Origin: Acidimicrobiaceae bacterium
GTDB lineage: Bacteria > Actinomycetota > Acidimicrobiia > Acidimicrobiales > RAAP-2
NCBI GenBank assembly: GCA_003169675.1
Contig: PNAT01000188.1
Location: 24,637-82,835 of the forward strand
Length of the DNA: 58,199 nt
Direction of reading: 5' to 3'
A program made the translations under genes and the position numbers. This document shows, one piece after another, positions 7,974-17,340 of the stretch. Under the pieces are notes generated by a model. That model made no database searches and was not told where the DNA came from. It saw only the letters and a list, made by a program, of their open reading frames with translations. The number at the start of each line of letters is the position of its first letter. Within the stretch, counting starts at the first letter, position 1.

Positions 7974-8729
7974 TTAGAGCGAGCGAGGCGCTCCCGATGC
8001 CGCACCGCTCGATGCGCTTTCGAGATTCAGCGTGGGTGCCCCATCGTCTTCCCCTGGGCCCTCCACGTCATTTGGCGCCGCCTTGGCCCCCGCCGCACCC
8101 TTGGGGCGCACACCCATGAGCGAGTTGGCCGGCTGCACGTTCTCGTCCACCCACTTGAGGATGTCCGAGAGTGCACCTCGCAGGCGATTACGCTCGGCCT
8201 CCAGGTGGCGGGCCATGTTTTCGACATCGGTGGCCAGCTCGGTCCGGGTGGTCTCCAGGCGGGCCACCTCTTCACGCAGATTCTGCTGTGATTCGGCCTG
8301 CAGGGTTGCCGCAGCCTGCTCGGCCTCGGCCACTGCGTTGCGCGCTGTTTCTTCGGCCTGGGCCACAATGGCTGCCGCCTCGGCCTCGCTCTCGCGTTTG
8401 GTCTGGTCGACGAACTTCTGGGCCAGCACCAGGGTGCGCTGGAGCGTCTCATCGGAAAGGCCGGCGTCCACGCTGGCGGCAGCGCCACCGTCTGCTGCGG
8501 CCGCAATGGGTGCCGACCGCACGTCCCGCTCAAGCTGCACGATCCGGTCGCTGGCCTGGCGGAGCCGTTCGTTCAGCTGGCGCGTGTGCTCCTGCAGCGC
8601 CTCCGCTTCTTGGGCCGCCCGGTCGAGGTATTCGTCGACCTCGTCGACGTTGTACCCCTTGAGTCCGAGACGGAACTCCACGGTGCGGAGTGTGTCGAGA
8701 ATGGATGAGGCGGCTTGCGAATTGTCCAT
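7974..8729 (-). CDS. divIVA: DivIVA-domain polar growth/septum protein
   Basis: A coiled-coil scaffold of 251 residues that senses membrane curvature and, in actinobacteria (Wag31/DivIVA), organises polar growth. The N-terminal membrane-binding region is seen as TLRTVEFRLGLKGYNVDEVDEYLDR in shortened form around residues 13-37. Two long coiled coils follow (40-72 and about 95-190), rich in Ala, Glu and Gln. The C-terminal tail is disordered. Gene order ftsZ-yggS-sepF-yggT-divIVA is the standard actinobacterial arrangement and supports the call. Confidence 0.93.
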   Translation of the reverse strand: MDNSQAASSILDTLRTVEFRLGLKGYNVDEVDEYLDRAAQEAEALQEHTRQLNERLRQASDRIVQLERDVRSAPIAAAADGGAAASVDAGLSDETLQRTLVLAQKFVDQTKRESEAEAAAIVAQAEETARNAVAEAEQAAATLQAESQQNLREEVARLETTRTELATDVENMARHLEAERNRLRGALSDILKWVDENVQPANSLMGVRPKGAAGAKAAPNDVEGPGEDDGAPTLNLESASSGAASGAPRSL

Positions 8730-8774
8730 GGACGGCGAGTCTACCCATCCCCTCCGTCAAGTCACGGAATCAGC

Positions 8775-9032
8775 TCAACCTCGCAAGACGGGCACCATCA
8801 CGATCTGCGCCACCAGGATGACCACCATGAAGGAAAAGTCCAGTCCCGCCATGGGCGGAATGACCCGGCGCACCGGGCGTAGCACGGGTTCTGTCGCCCG
8901 GTAGAGAAACGCCCGCACCGGGATCAGTGGGCTCCCGGGCTGGACCCGGAACCAGCTCAAGATGGCATAGGGGAACATGATGAGCCAGATGTAGGCCTCA
9001 ATCAGCCAGGCAACAAGGTGGAAGATGTTCAC
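8775..9032 (-). CDS. YggT family membrane protein
   Basis: An 85-residue protein with two hydrophobic segments (about 2-22 and 65-84) separated by a loop with the family stretch LYRATEPVLRPVRRVIPPMAGLDFS. YggT proteins are encoded next to sepF and divIVA in most Gram-positive bacteria and are implicated in division or osmotic balance; the mechanism is unknown. The gap to sepF is 21 bases, so it is very likely in the same operon. Confidence 0.9.
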   Translation of the reverse strand: MNIFHLVAWLIEAYIWLIMFPYAILSWFRVQPGSPLIPVRAFLYRATEPVLRPVRRVIPPMAGLDFSFMVVILVAQIVMVPVLRG

Positions 9033-9053
9033 TGCTCGGTAAGAATACCGCCC

Positions 9054-9626
9054 CTACTCGCGCCCGAAGCCGCGCTCCACCAAACGCCTCCGTTCTTCGT
9101 CGGAGACCTTCACATTGGTCGGCGCCAGGAGAAACACCTGGTCGGCCACCTTCTCCATCTCGCCGCTGAGGGCGTAGGTGACCCCACTGCAGAAGTCGAT
9201 CATGCGGCGCTGCAGATCGCGATCGGCCATCTGGAGGTTGACGATGACCGGCCGGTTGTCCTTCAGACGGTCGGCGATCTCCTTGGCGTCGCCGAACCGG
9301 GCCGGGGCGACCACGTGCACCCGGGCCGACGCGCCGCTGCCGATGGCGGTATCCACTGGCACGGCCCGTACCGATGAGGGGCGGGGCGGGGCGGGCGCCT
9401 GCTGGGCCCTTGGGCTGGGCATGGCCGATTCCCGGGGAATGGTGCGGATCCTGCTCATCCCGCCGGCGAACTCCTCAGGCTGCTCGAATTCCTGCGCCCG
9501 ACCATCGACCCGCGCGGCCGCTGAGAAGCCGCGGGGGGCGCGGTCTTCCAGATCGTCGTACTCGTCGTACTCGTCATCGAGTAGGCCGAGGTAGACCATG
9601 GTTTTCTTCATGAACGAGGGTGACAT
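9054..9626 (-). CDS. sepF: Cell division protein SepF
   Basis: SepF links FtsZ to the membrane, the essential anchor in actinobacteria that lack FtsA. The 190-residue protein has an amphipathic start (SFMKKTMVYLGLLDDEYDEYDD), a disordered Pro/Ala/Arg linker (about 30-95), and the globular SepF domain from VHVVAPARFGDAKEIADRL to VFLLAPTNVKVS in shortened form. The ATG at 9626 has AGGAGAAGGC just upstream and is chosen over the longer open frame. It follows yggS and lies two genes after ftsZ, whose C-terminal peptide is the expected binding partner. Confidence 0.95.
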   Translation of the reverse strand: MSPSFMKKTMVYLGLLDDEYDEYDDLEDRAPRGFSAAARVDGRAQEFEQPEEFAGGMSRIRTIPRESAMPSPRAQQAPAPPRPSSVRAVPVDTAIGSGASARVHVVAPARFGDAKEIADRLKDNRPVIVNLQMADRDLQRRMIDFCSGVTYALSGEMEKVADQVFLLAPTNVKVSDEERRRLVERGFGRE

Positions 9627-9681
9627 GCCTTCTCCTGTACCGGCACAGCGTAGTGCCTGGGGGCTGGGGCGGGCGGGAACG

Positions 9682-10359
9682 CTACATACGGTTCCGACGT
9701 GCTCGTTCTCCGAAGAGGGCCCGCCCAACCCGAACCATGGTCGTGCCTGCGGCCACCGCGGCCTCCAGATCGTCGCTCATCCCCATGGAGCGCTCGGCGA
9801 GACCGAGCTCGTCGGCCAATCGGGCCACCTCGGCGAAGGTCGAGGAGGCGTCCCCGCCCAGGGGTGCCACGGTCATCAGGCCCTCCACCGCCAGGCCCAT
9901 CTCCCTGAGTCCTTCGACCAGGGCAGGCACCTCGCTCGGGGCACACCCGTTTCGTCCGGCCAGACCCGAATGGTCCACTTGGACGAGCACGGTGGCCCCG
10001 GGCGCGAATTGTGCGATGCGCGCACCCTCAGCCGCCCGGGACACGCTCTGCCACACATCGACCAGGGGAGCCAGAACGTGCACCTTGTTGCGCTGCACTG
10101 CACCGAGAAAGTGCCAGCGGGTCCCCTCGGGGCCCGGCGCCTTGGCCCGGAGCTCCTCGATGTAGTTCTCCCCCAGGTCGGTCAATCCCACCTCACGGGC
10201 CGCCCGCACCTCGTCCGGCCCGAATCCCTTGGTCACCGCCAGGATGCGGATGCGGAGAGGGTCTCCGCCGGCCTGGGCGATGCGCCGGCGGACGTCGGCC
10301 AGCCGGGCCGCGACCTCGTCGCTAGCGCAGGAAGGAGGGGACGTCGAAATCGTCGTCAC
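9682..10359 (-). CDS. YggS/PROSC-family PLP homeostasis protein
   Basis: A single-domain fold-type III pyridoxal-phosphate-binding protein of about 225 residues, involved in PLP and amino-acid homeostasis. The PLP lysine lies in ILAVTKGFG. Other family marks are [20 protein letters not shown] and [20 protein letters not shown]. The usual IGxLQxNK is IGAVQRNK-like here. The most likely start is the GTG at 10359, inside the ftsZ 3' end (38-base overlap), because no start codon occurs between the ftsZ stop and the conserved core. It is a standard member of the ftsZ-sepF cluster. Confidence 0.9.
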   Translation of the reverse strand: MTTISTSPPSCASDEVAARLADVRRRIAQAGGDPLRIRILAVTKGFGPDEVRAAREVGLTDLGENYIEELRAKAPGPEGTRWHFLGAVQRNKVHVLAPLVDVWQSVSRAAEGARIAQFAPGATVLVQVDHSGLAGRNGCAPSEVPALVEGLREMGLAVEGLMTVAPLGGDASSTFAEVARLADELGLAERSMGMSDDLEAAVAAGTTMVRVGRALFGERARRNRM

Positions 10360-11431
10360 CCAGATCGAACTCGTCCACCGCAGGGGTGGTGGAGTCGGCG
10401 AAGATGTCCACCGTCTCAGCGGATCCCGAAAAGATCGACGCGGGCCGCTCTCCCCGGGCCGCACCGCTGCCTTCTTCCCATCGCTCGAATCCGGCGGCGA
10501 TCACGGTGACCCGGACCTCGTCGCCCATGTTGTCGTCGATCACGGCACCGAAGATGATGTTGGCATCGGGGTGGGCCACGCCGTGGATGATCTCCGCCGC
10601 CTCGTTCACCTCGAACAATCCGAGGTCAGACCCGCCGGCGATGTTGAGCAGGATGCCGCGAGCCCCCTCAATGGAGGCCTCCAGCAGGGGGGAGGTGATG
10701 GCCGCCCGAGCCGCATTGGCGGCCCGACCCTCGCCGATGGAGGCCCCGATACCCATGATTGCCGTACCGGCGTTGGTCATGACCATCTTCACGTCGGCGA
10801 AGTCGGTATTGATCAGGCCGGGGACGGTGATGAGGTCGGTGATGCCCCGCACACCTTGCAGGAGGACCTCATCGGCCATCTTGAAGGCATTGACCATGCT
10901 GGTCTTGTCGTTGGAGACCGTCAGCAGGCGGTCATTCGGAATGACGATGAGAGTGTCGACTTTCTCCTTCAGGAGCTGAATGCCCTTCTCGGCCTGCATG
11001 GAACGGCGTCGACCCTCAAAGGTGAATGGCCGCGTGACGACCCCGATGGTCAACGCACCCAGGCTCTTGGCCACTTCGGCCACCACCGGCGCGGCCCCGG
11101 TACCGGTGCCCCCGCCCTTACCGGCCGTGATGAAGACCATGTCGGCCCCCTGCAGGGCCTCCTCGATGTCGGCTCTGTGCTCCTCGGCCGCCTGCCGCCC
11201 CACCTCGGGGTCGCTGCCGGCGCCGAGTCCCCGGGTCAGCTGGCGTCCGATGTCCAGCTTCAGATCGGCATCGCTCATGAGCAGAGCCTGGGCATCCGTG
11301 TTGGCCGCGATGAACTCCACATTGCGCAAGCCGGAGTCGATCATTCGGTTGACGGCATTGACGCCGCCGCCACCGATCCCGACCACCTTGATGACAGCCA
11401 GGTAGGTGCCTTGGGAAGGAACGGTCGTCAT
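10322..11431 (-). CDS. ftsZ: Cell division protein FtsZ
   Basis: The tubulin-like GTPase that forms the division ring, 369 residues. The nucleotide site starts with [13 protein letters not shown], the tubulin signature is [14 protein letters not shown], and the T7 synergy loop is [11 protein letters not shown]. The C-terminal peptide [11 protein letters not shown] is the expected binding site for SepF. A variable linker covers about 318-355. The ATG at 11431 follows GAGGGAGTTC. It has its own strong promoter just after ftsQ. ftsA is absent between ftsQ and ftsZ, as usual in actinobacteria. Confidence 0.98.
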   Translation of the reverse strand: MTTVPSQGTYLAVIKVVGIGGGGVNAVNRMIDSGLRNVEFIAANTDAQALLMSDADLKLDIGRQLTRGLGAGSDPEVGRQAAEEHRADIEEALQGADMVFITAGKGGGTGTGAAPVVAEVAKSLGALTIGVVTRPFTFEGRRRSMQAEKGIQLLKEKVDTLIVIPNDRLLTVSNDKTSMVNAFKMADEVLLQGVRGITDLITVPGLINTDFADVKMVMTNAGTAIMGIGASIGEGRAANAARAAITSPLLEASIEGARGILLNIAGGSDLGLFEVNEAAEIIHGVAHPDANIIFGAVIDDNMGDEVRVTVIAAGFERWEEGSGAARGERPASIFSGSAETVDIFADSTTPAVDEFDLGDDDFDVPSFLR

Positions 11432-11566
11432 GAACTCCCTCGTGTCCGGGTCGATCTCCGACCGATCGCGCTGTGGATACTCTCGCCCTGCGTCACCATG
11501 TGACCTCCCCGCTCATCCCTGAACCTTTTGGGAAGGTTGATGTTCACAGTACGGCAACGTAGTCCC

Positions 11567-11595
11567 ACCATACGAGGGGGGTTCGTGGAGGTCAA
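11567..11595 (-). promoter_or_regulatory. ftsZ promoter (sigma-70 type)
   Basis: On the minus strand, TTGACC (11590-11595) and TATGGT (11567-11572) are separated by exactly 17 bases, 136 bases before the ftsZ ATG. The -35 begins only 11 bases after the ftsQ stop. The leader downstream contains the inverted repeat AACCTT/AAGGTT (11522-11538). It would let FtsZ levels be set independently of the upstream mur genes. Confidence 0.65.
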
Positions 11596-11605
11596 GCATC
11601 CTCGG

Positions 11606-12418
11606 TCACGGTCCGGTCACAGTCGGGGCGTCGGGGACGCTGACGTCAATGACATCGCCATTGTGCAAGGAGGCGCCCGCCAAAAGGGCGGACACATCCT
11701 CATACTTGGCCGGCAGCTGGGTGGCCGTACCGATATCCACCACAATGGGCGTGGTCAGGGCCATTTGCACCCAGTCTCCCGGCTCGACGGTGACCGCCGT
11801 CACCTGGGCGCCGAACGACGCCGGAAGGGTGGCCGCCACGGCCAATCCAGCCTGGTCACGGGCACCGAGTGTGGTCCCGGCCGCCCCCGGGGCCTGAGGT
11901 CCGGTCATGGCCAGCAGCCCAGGTGGGCGGACGGCTGACACGGCGAGCACGCGACCATCGATACTCAGTGACGCCCATTGACCGCCCGGCTCGCTCATCA
12001 CCAGCCCGGGTGCTTCCTCGACCACCGCGATGTGCACGCCATCGGGCCATTGGACCCGCACCGTGGCCGAACGAACCCACGGCAGCCGCTCAATCGCTGC
12101 CGCCACCGTGGCGGTGTTGATATCGATCAGTGGTGAGTGCCGGCTGAGGCCCGAGGCCTGGACCACCAGCGCTGCCGCCTCGTGCGTGTTCCCACTCACG
12201 GTCACCGAGCGGGCCGAGAAGAGCGGAGAGTGCAGCAGGTACCAACCCCCCACCACGGCGCCTGTCACCACCGTCACGATGGCCAGCAGGTGCAGTCGTT
12301 GCCGGCCCTTCTCGCGGGTGACCGCGGTCCGCCGGGCCCGAATCCGCGGATCCATGCCCTTGCGTGCTTTCGCCGCGCCCGGGACCGCCGGGCGGGTCTT
12401 GGTTGCCGTCGGGGTCAT
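11606..12418 (-). CDS. ftsQ: Cell division protein FtsQ
   Basis: A bitopic divisome protein of 270 residues. A basic cytoplasmic tail (1-48) is followed by one membrane segment (about LHLLAIVTVVTGAVVGGWYLL). The POTRA domain starts FSARSVTVSGNTH and contains LIDINTATVAAAIERLPWVRSATV in shortened form. The FtsQ domain with VDIGTATQLPAKYE comes next. The ATG at 12418 overlaps the murB stop as ATGA, which sets the start and indicates translational coupling. The protein links FtsB/FtsL-type partners to septal synthesis. Confidence 0.94.
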   Translation of the reverse strand: MTPTATKTRPAVPGAAKARKGMDPRIRARRTAVTREKGRQRLHLLAIVTVVTGAVVGGWYLLHSPLFSARSVTVSGNTHEAAALVVQASGLSRHSPLIDINTATVAAAIERLPWVRSATVRVQWPDGVHIAVVEEAPGLVMSEPGGQWASLSIDGRVLAVSAVRPPGLLAMTGPQAPGAAGTTLGARDQAGLAVAATLPASFGAQVTAVTVEPGDWVQMALTTPIVVDIGTATQLPAKYEDVSALLAGASLHNGDVIDVSVPDAPTVTGP

Positions 12419-13392
12419 TCCCCGTCCCCAGCGTGACTCACTGCACCAGTCTTCCCGCCCTCGAAGCCCAGGAGGCGGACCTCCTCCGTCAGGGCCACCC
12501 CCGAGCGCTCCAGCACCACGCCCCGCACGTGCTCCATCAGGGCTCGCACATCGTCCGCGCTCCCCCCCTTGTCCGCCTGAATGAAGTTGGCATGCTTCTC
12601 CGATACGTGCGCCGTCCCGATGCGCCACCCCTTGAGGCCCGCCGCCTCGATCAACCGGCCGGCCGAATCCCCCACCGGATTGGTGAACACCGAACCGGCA
12701 TTCGAGCCGCCCGGCTGATGTTCCCGGCGCCAGCGCACAATGGAGGACACCGCGGCCTGCTCCACGTCGACCGCACCCGGCGTGACCACGACTTCGGCTC
12801 CCAGCACCACTTCTGAAGGCGCTACCGACGACGATCGATAGCCGTACGCCAACCGCGCCGGATCATCGGTGCCACCGGCCTCGCTCACCAGGTCCACCCA
12901 GGTGTAGCTATGGAGGCACGAAGCCATGTCTGCCCCGTGGCCACCGGCATTCATCCGTATCGCACCGCCCACCGATCCCGGTACACCGACGGCCCAGGAA
13001 AGGCCCGACCATCCGGCATCGGCGGCCTGACGGGCCAGGCTCGGGAGAGGCACGGCCGCCCCCACCCTGACCACCCACGGACCGGGCGCATCCGGGTGGA
13101 ATCGAGGCAGGGTGACGGAGGCGAACCCGCGCCCGAGGTGGACGACCACCCCGTCGAAACCGGCGTCGGCCACCAAGAGGTTCGACCCACGGCCCACCAC
13201 GAGGGTGGCCAGTCCACTTCCCCTGAGCAGGCCGCGGACAATCTCGAGGTCCTCGGGCTCGTCCACCTCTGCGAACAGGGCTGCTGGTCCGCCGACCCCA
13301 TAGGTGGTCATGGGACCCAGTGGCTTCATCAGCGTGGCCCGGGAGCCCATGGCATGGGCCAGGGCGGTGTAGCGGGTGGTCGGCGTCACCAC
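12415..13392 (-). CDS. murB: UDP-N-acetylenolpyruvoylglucosamine reductase MurB
   Basis: The FAD-dependent enzyme that reduces UDP-GlcNAc-enolpyruvate to UDP-MurNAc. 325 residues. The FAD-binding region has TTYGVGGPAALFAEV, VVGRGSNLLVADAGFDG and PGSVGGAIRMNAGGHG. The catalytic Ser lies in AGSVFTNPVGDSAGRLIE. The C-terminal region includes HANFIQADKGGSADDVRAL. The start region overlaps the murC 3' end by seven bases and its stop overlaps the ftsQ ATG. It is part of the continuous ftsW-murG-murC-murB-ftsQ block. Confidence 0.96.
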   Translation of the reverse strand: MVTPTTRYTALAHAMGSRATLMKPLGPMTTYGVGGPAALFAEVDEPEDLEIVRGLLRGSGLATLVVGRGSNLLVADAGFDGVVVHLGRGFASVTLPRFHPDAPGPWVVRVGAAVPLPSLARQAADAGWSGLSWAVGVPGSVGGAIRMNAGGHGADMASCLHSYTWVDLVSEAGGTDDPARLAYGYRSSSVAPSEVVLGAEVVVTPGAVDVEQAAVSSIVRWRREHQPGGSNAGSVFTNPVGDSAGRLIEAAGLKGWRIGTAHVSEKHANFIQADKGGSADDVRALMEHVRGVVLERSGVALTEEVRLLGFEGGKTGAVSHAGDGE

Positions 13393-14792
13393 GCTGGAGA
13401 GGCCAGCAACTCGTCGGGGAGGGCGGTCAGATCACCGGCGCCCAAGGTTAGGCAGAGGTCGCCCGGTCTCAGCAGGGCGCTGACGATCCGGCCCAACTCA
13501 TCCCAGCCCGGCGCGTAGGTCACCTCCAGCCGCGGATCCTGCTTCCGGACGGCGTCGGCCACCAGGCGCCCGGACACGCCCGGCACCGGCGGCTCTCCGG
13601 CGCTGTACACGTCGGTCACCACGAGGGCGTCGGCGTCGGCGAATGCCGCTCCGAATTGGTCCGCCAAAGAGGCCGTGCGCGAGAAGCGGTGGGGCTGGAA
13701 GACGGCGATGACCCTTGACCACCCACCCGACCGGGCGGTCGCCAATGCGGCCCGCACCTCGGTGGGGAGGTGGGCATAGTCATCGACAAAGGTCACGCCA
13801 TTCGATTCGCCGCGGAACTCAAAGCGGCGGGGTACCCCGGCAAACCGGGCCAGGGCACTCTGAGCCGCCGTGAAGGGGGCACCGGCTTTGAGGGCCGCCA
13901 CGGCGGCCACGGCAGCGTTCGAGGCGTTGTGCAGGCCCGGCACGCCGATCCGCAACACGCCGAGATCTCCATCGGGGCCGCCCAGGGTGAAGGCGACCGA
14001 GCTCCGGTTCTGGACGACATCGGTCATGGCGTAGGTGGCACCCGTCGTGGTTCCGACGCTGTCGGCCCCGTGGGCCAGGCCGATGGCGGCGGCATGCAGG
14101 TCATCAGACGAGACGACGACGCCGTCCGTGGCGTCGGCCACGAAGGCCCCGAAGGCCGCCAGCAGTTCTTCGAAGGTCCCGTAGAAGTCGAGGTGATCCG
14201 CCTCGACGTTGGTCAGCACGGCCACATCGGGATGGAGGGCCTGGAAGGTCCCATAGCTCTCGTCGGCCTCGACCACCAACCAATCGCCGCTGTCCCACAC
14301 GGCATTCGTGCCGATTTCATTCACGTCGGCCCCAATGAGGAAGGACGGGCGGAGTCCGGCTTCGACCAGGATCAACGCCAACATCGATGCCGTAGTTGTC
14401 TTCCCGTGCGTGCCCGCTACCGCCAGGCAACGCCGGGTGGCGCAGATGGCAGCCAGCATCCCGGACCGTGGGATGACACGGGCCCCACGTGTCGCTGCCC
14501 CGACAATTTCGGGGTTGCCGAGCGCGACCGCCGGTGAATACGTCACCGCGTCCACCTCACCCACATTGTCGACCCGATGTCCCACCGCCACCGCCACACC
14601 CTGGGAGCGCAGCCGGACAGCCACCGGGGAGTCCTTCAGGTCGGATCCCGACACGGTGTGTCCCATGGCTCGCAGCACCAGGGCGATGGCGCTCATGCCC
14701 GCTCCCCCGATGCCGACGATGTGGATCCGCTTCGGTGTGCGCAGGTCCAGCGGGTCCACCCCTTGGCCATCAGATCCTCGACTAGCGGGCAT
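13386..14792 (-). CDS. murC: UDP-N-acetylmuramate--L-alanine ligase MurC
   Basis: The ATP-dependent ligase that adds L-Ala to UDP-MurNAc. 468 residues. The N-terminal Rossmann part begins IHIVGIGGAGMSAIALVL; the P-loop is GTHGKTTTASM; the Mg/ATP region has DESYGTFQALHPDVAVLTN and EADHLDFYGT; the C-terminal domain has DDYAHLPTEVRAAL and FQPHRFSRT. The start ATG lies 11 bases inside the murG 3' end, so the genes are coupled. It is the only one of the four Mur ligases besides MurE in this cluster. Confidence 0.97.
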   Translation of the reverse strand: MPASRGSDGQGVDPLDLRTPKRIHIVGIGGAGMSAIALVLRAMGHTVSGSDLKDSPVAVRLRSQGVAVAVGHRVDNVGEVDAVTYSPAVALGNPEIVGAATRGARVIPRSGMLAAICATRRCLAVAGTHGKTTTASMLALILVEAGLRPSFLIGADVNEIGTNAVWDSGDWLVVEADESYGTFQALHPDVAVLTNVEADHLDFYGTFEELLAAFGAFVADATDGVVVSSDDLHAAAIGLAHGADSVGTTTGATYAMTDVVQNRSSVAFTLGGPDGDLGVLRIGVPGLHNASNAAVAAVAALKAGAPFTAAQSALARFAGVPRRFEFRGESNGVTFVDDYAHLPTEVRAALATARSGGWSRVIAVFQPHRFSRTASLADQFGAAFADADALVVTDVYSAGEPPVPGVSGRLVADAVRKQDPRLEVTYAPGWDELGRIVSALLRPGDLCLTLGAGDLTALPDELLASPAW

Positions 14793-15927
14793 GGTCTTCT
14801 ATCAACTCGGCGACCCGGTCGGCCGCATCAGGGTGACCGAACCGGCGGGCTGCCTCGCCCATCTCACGCAGTCGGTCCGGATCGTCGAGCAGCGCGGTGA
14901 GCTCAGACGCCAACCGGGCGCCGTCGCACTCACTATCTGGGATCAGGACGGCGGCGCCCACTGCGACCAGAGCCGCCGCGTTACGAGTCTGATGGTCCCG
15001 CGGGGCCCCGGGAAGGGGAATGAGAATCGAAGGGACGCCGGACACCAACAGTTCGGCCACCGTCATGGCGCCGGCACGGGCGACACACACGTCGGCGGTA
15101 CCGTAGAGCTCGGGCATCCGATCCTCGAAGGGCACGACCCGATAATCCGGCCCCCCGCCCGCATCCCCCTCTCCGTCGGGGTTGTCCAATGGCCCCGTGG
15201 CGAACTTCTCGTAGTCACGTCGCCCCGTGACGTGGTACACCGAACGCCCCGCGCCATCCGGCCATACCCCGAGCAAATCGGCGACCGCCCGGTTGATACG
15301 GAGTGCCCCCAGGGAGCCCCCGAACGCCACCACGGTCTGGCGATCGCCGGGCAATCCAAATTGCGCCTTGGCCCGAGCCCGCCCTTCAGGCGATCGGTCC
15401 AACGAGTCAAACTCCGGCCGCACCGGCGTCCCGGTGACATGGGCCCGTGGGAGCTCGGTCCCTGGAAACGCCACTGCACAGGCCGCAGCGAAGCGACCCA
15501 GGAGGGCGTTCACTGCACCGGGCACGGCATCGGTGTTCATCAGCACCAGGGGGACACGCGTGAGCACCGCCGCCATGCCGGCGGGAAAACCTGCGTAACC
15601 CCCCACCACCACCACCACATGGGGCCGGTGGAGCACAAACGAACCCAGGGAGCGGGCGCAGGCCCAGATGAGCCCGAGGACGGCCCCCGCGTTGGCCCAC
15701 AGGGCGCCGGGACGGAAGCTGCGACGAATACCCCGACCAGGGAGAAGGGTGAACGGGAACTCCAGGGGCGGCCAGGCACTGGCTTCCATGCCGCGTCGCG
15801 AGCCGAACAATTCGATGGAGTCCGCCGCGTGTCCCCGGGCCACCATGGCTCGAGCAATCTGGAGCGATGGGATCACGTGGCCACCCGTTCCACCTCCGGC
15901 GATTACCGCACCTCGCCTTCCGTTCAC
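14782..15927 (-). CDS. murG: UDP-GlcNAc:lipid I GlcNAc transferase MurG
   Basis: The GT28 glycosyltransferase that converts lipid I to lipid II at the inner membrane face. 381 residues. The first G-loop is IAGGGTGGHVIPSLQIA, the second is VVVVGGYAGFPAG, and the C-terminal half has FGGSLGALRINRA, VARAGAMTVAELL and LIPLPGAPRDHQTRNA, where the usual PxPxAxxxHQ is slightly altered. A GTG at 15927 overlaps the ftsW stop as GTGA, which fixes the start despite a much longer open frame upstream. Confidence 0.96.
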   Translation of the reverse strand: MNGRRGAVIAGGGTGGHVIPSLQIARAMVARGHAADSIELFGSRRGMEASAWPPLEFPFTLLPGRGIRRSFRPGALWANAGAVLGLIWACARSLGSFVLHRPHVVVVVGGYAGFPAGMAAVLTRVPLVLMNTDAVPGAVNALLGRFAAACAVAFPGTELPRAHVTGTPVRPEFDSLDRSPEGRARAKAQFGLPGDRQTVVAFGGSLGALRINRAVADLLGVWPDGAGRSVYHVTGRRDYEKFATGPLDNPDGEGDAGGGPDYRVVPFEDRMPELYGTADVCVARAGAMTVAELLVSGVPSILIPLPGAPRDHQTRNAAALVAVGAAVLIPDSECDGARLASELTALLDDPDRLREMGEAARRFGHPDAADRVAELIEDHAR

Positions 15928-17231
15928 CGACCTCGACCACGGCCGGAGGACGAACGGGGCATCGCCCGCCCTCCAACTCGGCGCGGCAGGGATACGGTCC
16001 CGTGCGGCCCGGCTGCCTCCCCCTGGCGGGCGATGTTGAGCAGGATGCCGGCCGCGACCAGGGTGATGACGAGCGACGAACCGCCGAAGGAGATGAACGG
16101 CAGCGGGATACCCGTGACGGGCAGCAAACCCACGACCGCCCCCACGTTTATGAGGGTCTCGGCGGCCACCCAGGCCACCAGCCCCAGAGCCAGGAGTCCA
16201 CCGAAACGATCGGGCGAGCGCGTGGCTGTCCGGAGACCGAGGCACAAAAAGGCGCCGAGGAGGAAGAGCACCAGCACAGCGCCGATGATCCCCAGCTCCT
16301 CCCCGACCACTGAAAAAATGAAGTCGGTGTGGGCGTTGGGGAGGAAACCCCACTGCTGCTGCCCGCCTCCGAGTCCCGATCCGAAGACGTGGCCAGAACC
16401 CAACCCGATCAGCGACTGCACCACTTGATAGCCCGATCCAGAGCCGTGGGCCGAGGGGTCGATAAAGGAGAGGAGGCGCGCCCGCCGGTAGGGCGAGGCC
16501 ACGGCCACGATCACCGCCAGGACGACCACCACACCCATGATCTTCACGACCGGGCCCAACCTGACACCTGACACGAACAGCATGGCCAAAGCGATGCATC
16601 CGAGCACCATGGCCGTCCCCATGTCCGGCTGGGCCAGGATCAATACCCCGGCCCCGGCGGTCACCATGAGCAGCGGCCCCATGATGCGGCGGTCCGTGGC
16701 GTCTTCATCGAGGCGGCGGGTGATGAAGTCGGCGGCAAAGATGGTCAAGGACAGCTTCATCAGCTCGGAAGGCTGGATCCGGAGTTGGCCGAACCCGATC
16801 CATCGGCTCGAGCCCTGCACGTGCAGTCCAAGGCCGGGGACCAGAACGGCGAAGAGCAGTCCGAATGTGACCAGCAGGAGCAGCGGGCTGATCCGGCGCA
16901 AGGTGTGGTAGTCCAAGCGCATCCCCATGGCCAGCGCGACCACTCCGATGACCATCCACATGCCTTCTCTGAACAAGATGGCCCACGGCGAGCCGTAAAT
17001 CGAGATGGAGATCACCGACGACGCCGAGCCGACCATCACGAGACCGATGACGCAGAGGAGCGCCACCACGACCATGAGGGCGGTCGACGTCTGGAGCCCG
17101 GTCCCGGGCATGCGCCATCCACGTCCTGCCGCCACCACACGCCCGGACCCACCCGAGGAGGCAGATGTGGTCGTCACCTTCGGCTTGCGGGTCCCGGGAC
17201 GCTGGGCCGTGACACTCCGGATCGGTGTCAT
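15924..17231 (-). CDS. ftsW: Septal peptidoglycan glycosyltransferase FtsW
   Basis: A SEDS-family polytopic glycosyltransferase partnering FtsI. About 435 residues with roughly ten membrane segments starting at TALMVVVALLCVIGLVMVGSAS in shortened form. SEDS marks include SSRWIGFGQLRIQPSELMK in part, ILAQPDMGTAMVL, GYQVVQSLIGLGSG, FLPNAHTDFIFSVVGEELG and the late GIPLPFISFGGSSL. The ATG at 17231 is preferred; a TTG at 17306 would add 25 residues. murD, usually just upstream, is absent. Confidence 0.95.
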   Translation of the reverse strand: MTPIRSVTAQRPGTRKPKVTTTSASSGGSGRVVAAGRGWRMPGTGLQTSTALMVVVALLCVIGLVMVGSASSVISISIYGSPWAILFREGMWMVIGVVALAMGMRLDYHTLRRISPLLLLVTFGLLFAVLVPGLGLHVQGSSRWIGFGQLRIQPSELMKLSLTIFAADFITRRLDEDATDRRIMGPLLMVTAGAGVLILAQPDMGTAMVLGCIALAMLFVSGVRLGPVVKIMGVVVVLAVIVAVASPYRRARLLSFIDPSAHGSGSGYQVVQSLIGLGSGHVFGSGLGGGQQQWGFLPNAHTDFIFSVVGEELGIIGAVLVLFLLGAFLCLGLRTATRSPDRFGGLLALGLVAWVAAETLINVGAVVGLLPVTGIPLPFISFGGSSLVITLVAAGILLNIARQGEAAGPHGTVSLPRRVGGRAMPRSSSGRGRGR

Positions 17232-17340
17232 GACGCCGCCGCCTGACGTTCGACGACCCGCCAGCCACCTGCTGTCCGGTCCGACACCCCCCGACACATG
17301 GTGCAAGTTTCCCCCACGCAGCGGCTGAACTGGCGGAGGG

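Noticed and set aside
10322-12418. Absence of ftsA between ftsQ and ftsZ as an anomaly
   Set aside because: Normal for actinobacteria, where SepF anchors FtsZ; sepF is present downstream.
14308-16428. A 706-codon open frame on the plus strand opposite murC, murG and ftsW
   Set aside because: It is antisense to three clear genes, lacks any recognisable protein feature and is expected from GC-rich codon bias.
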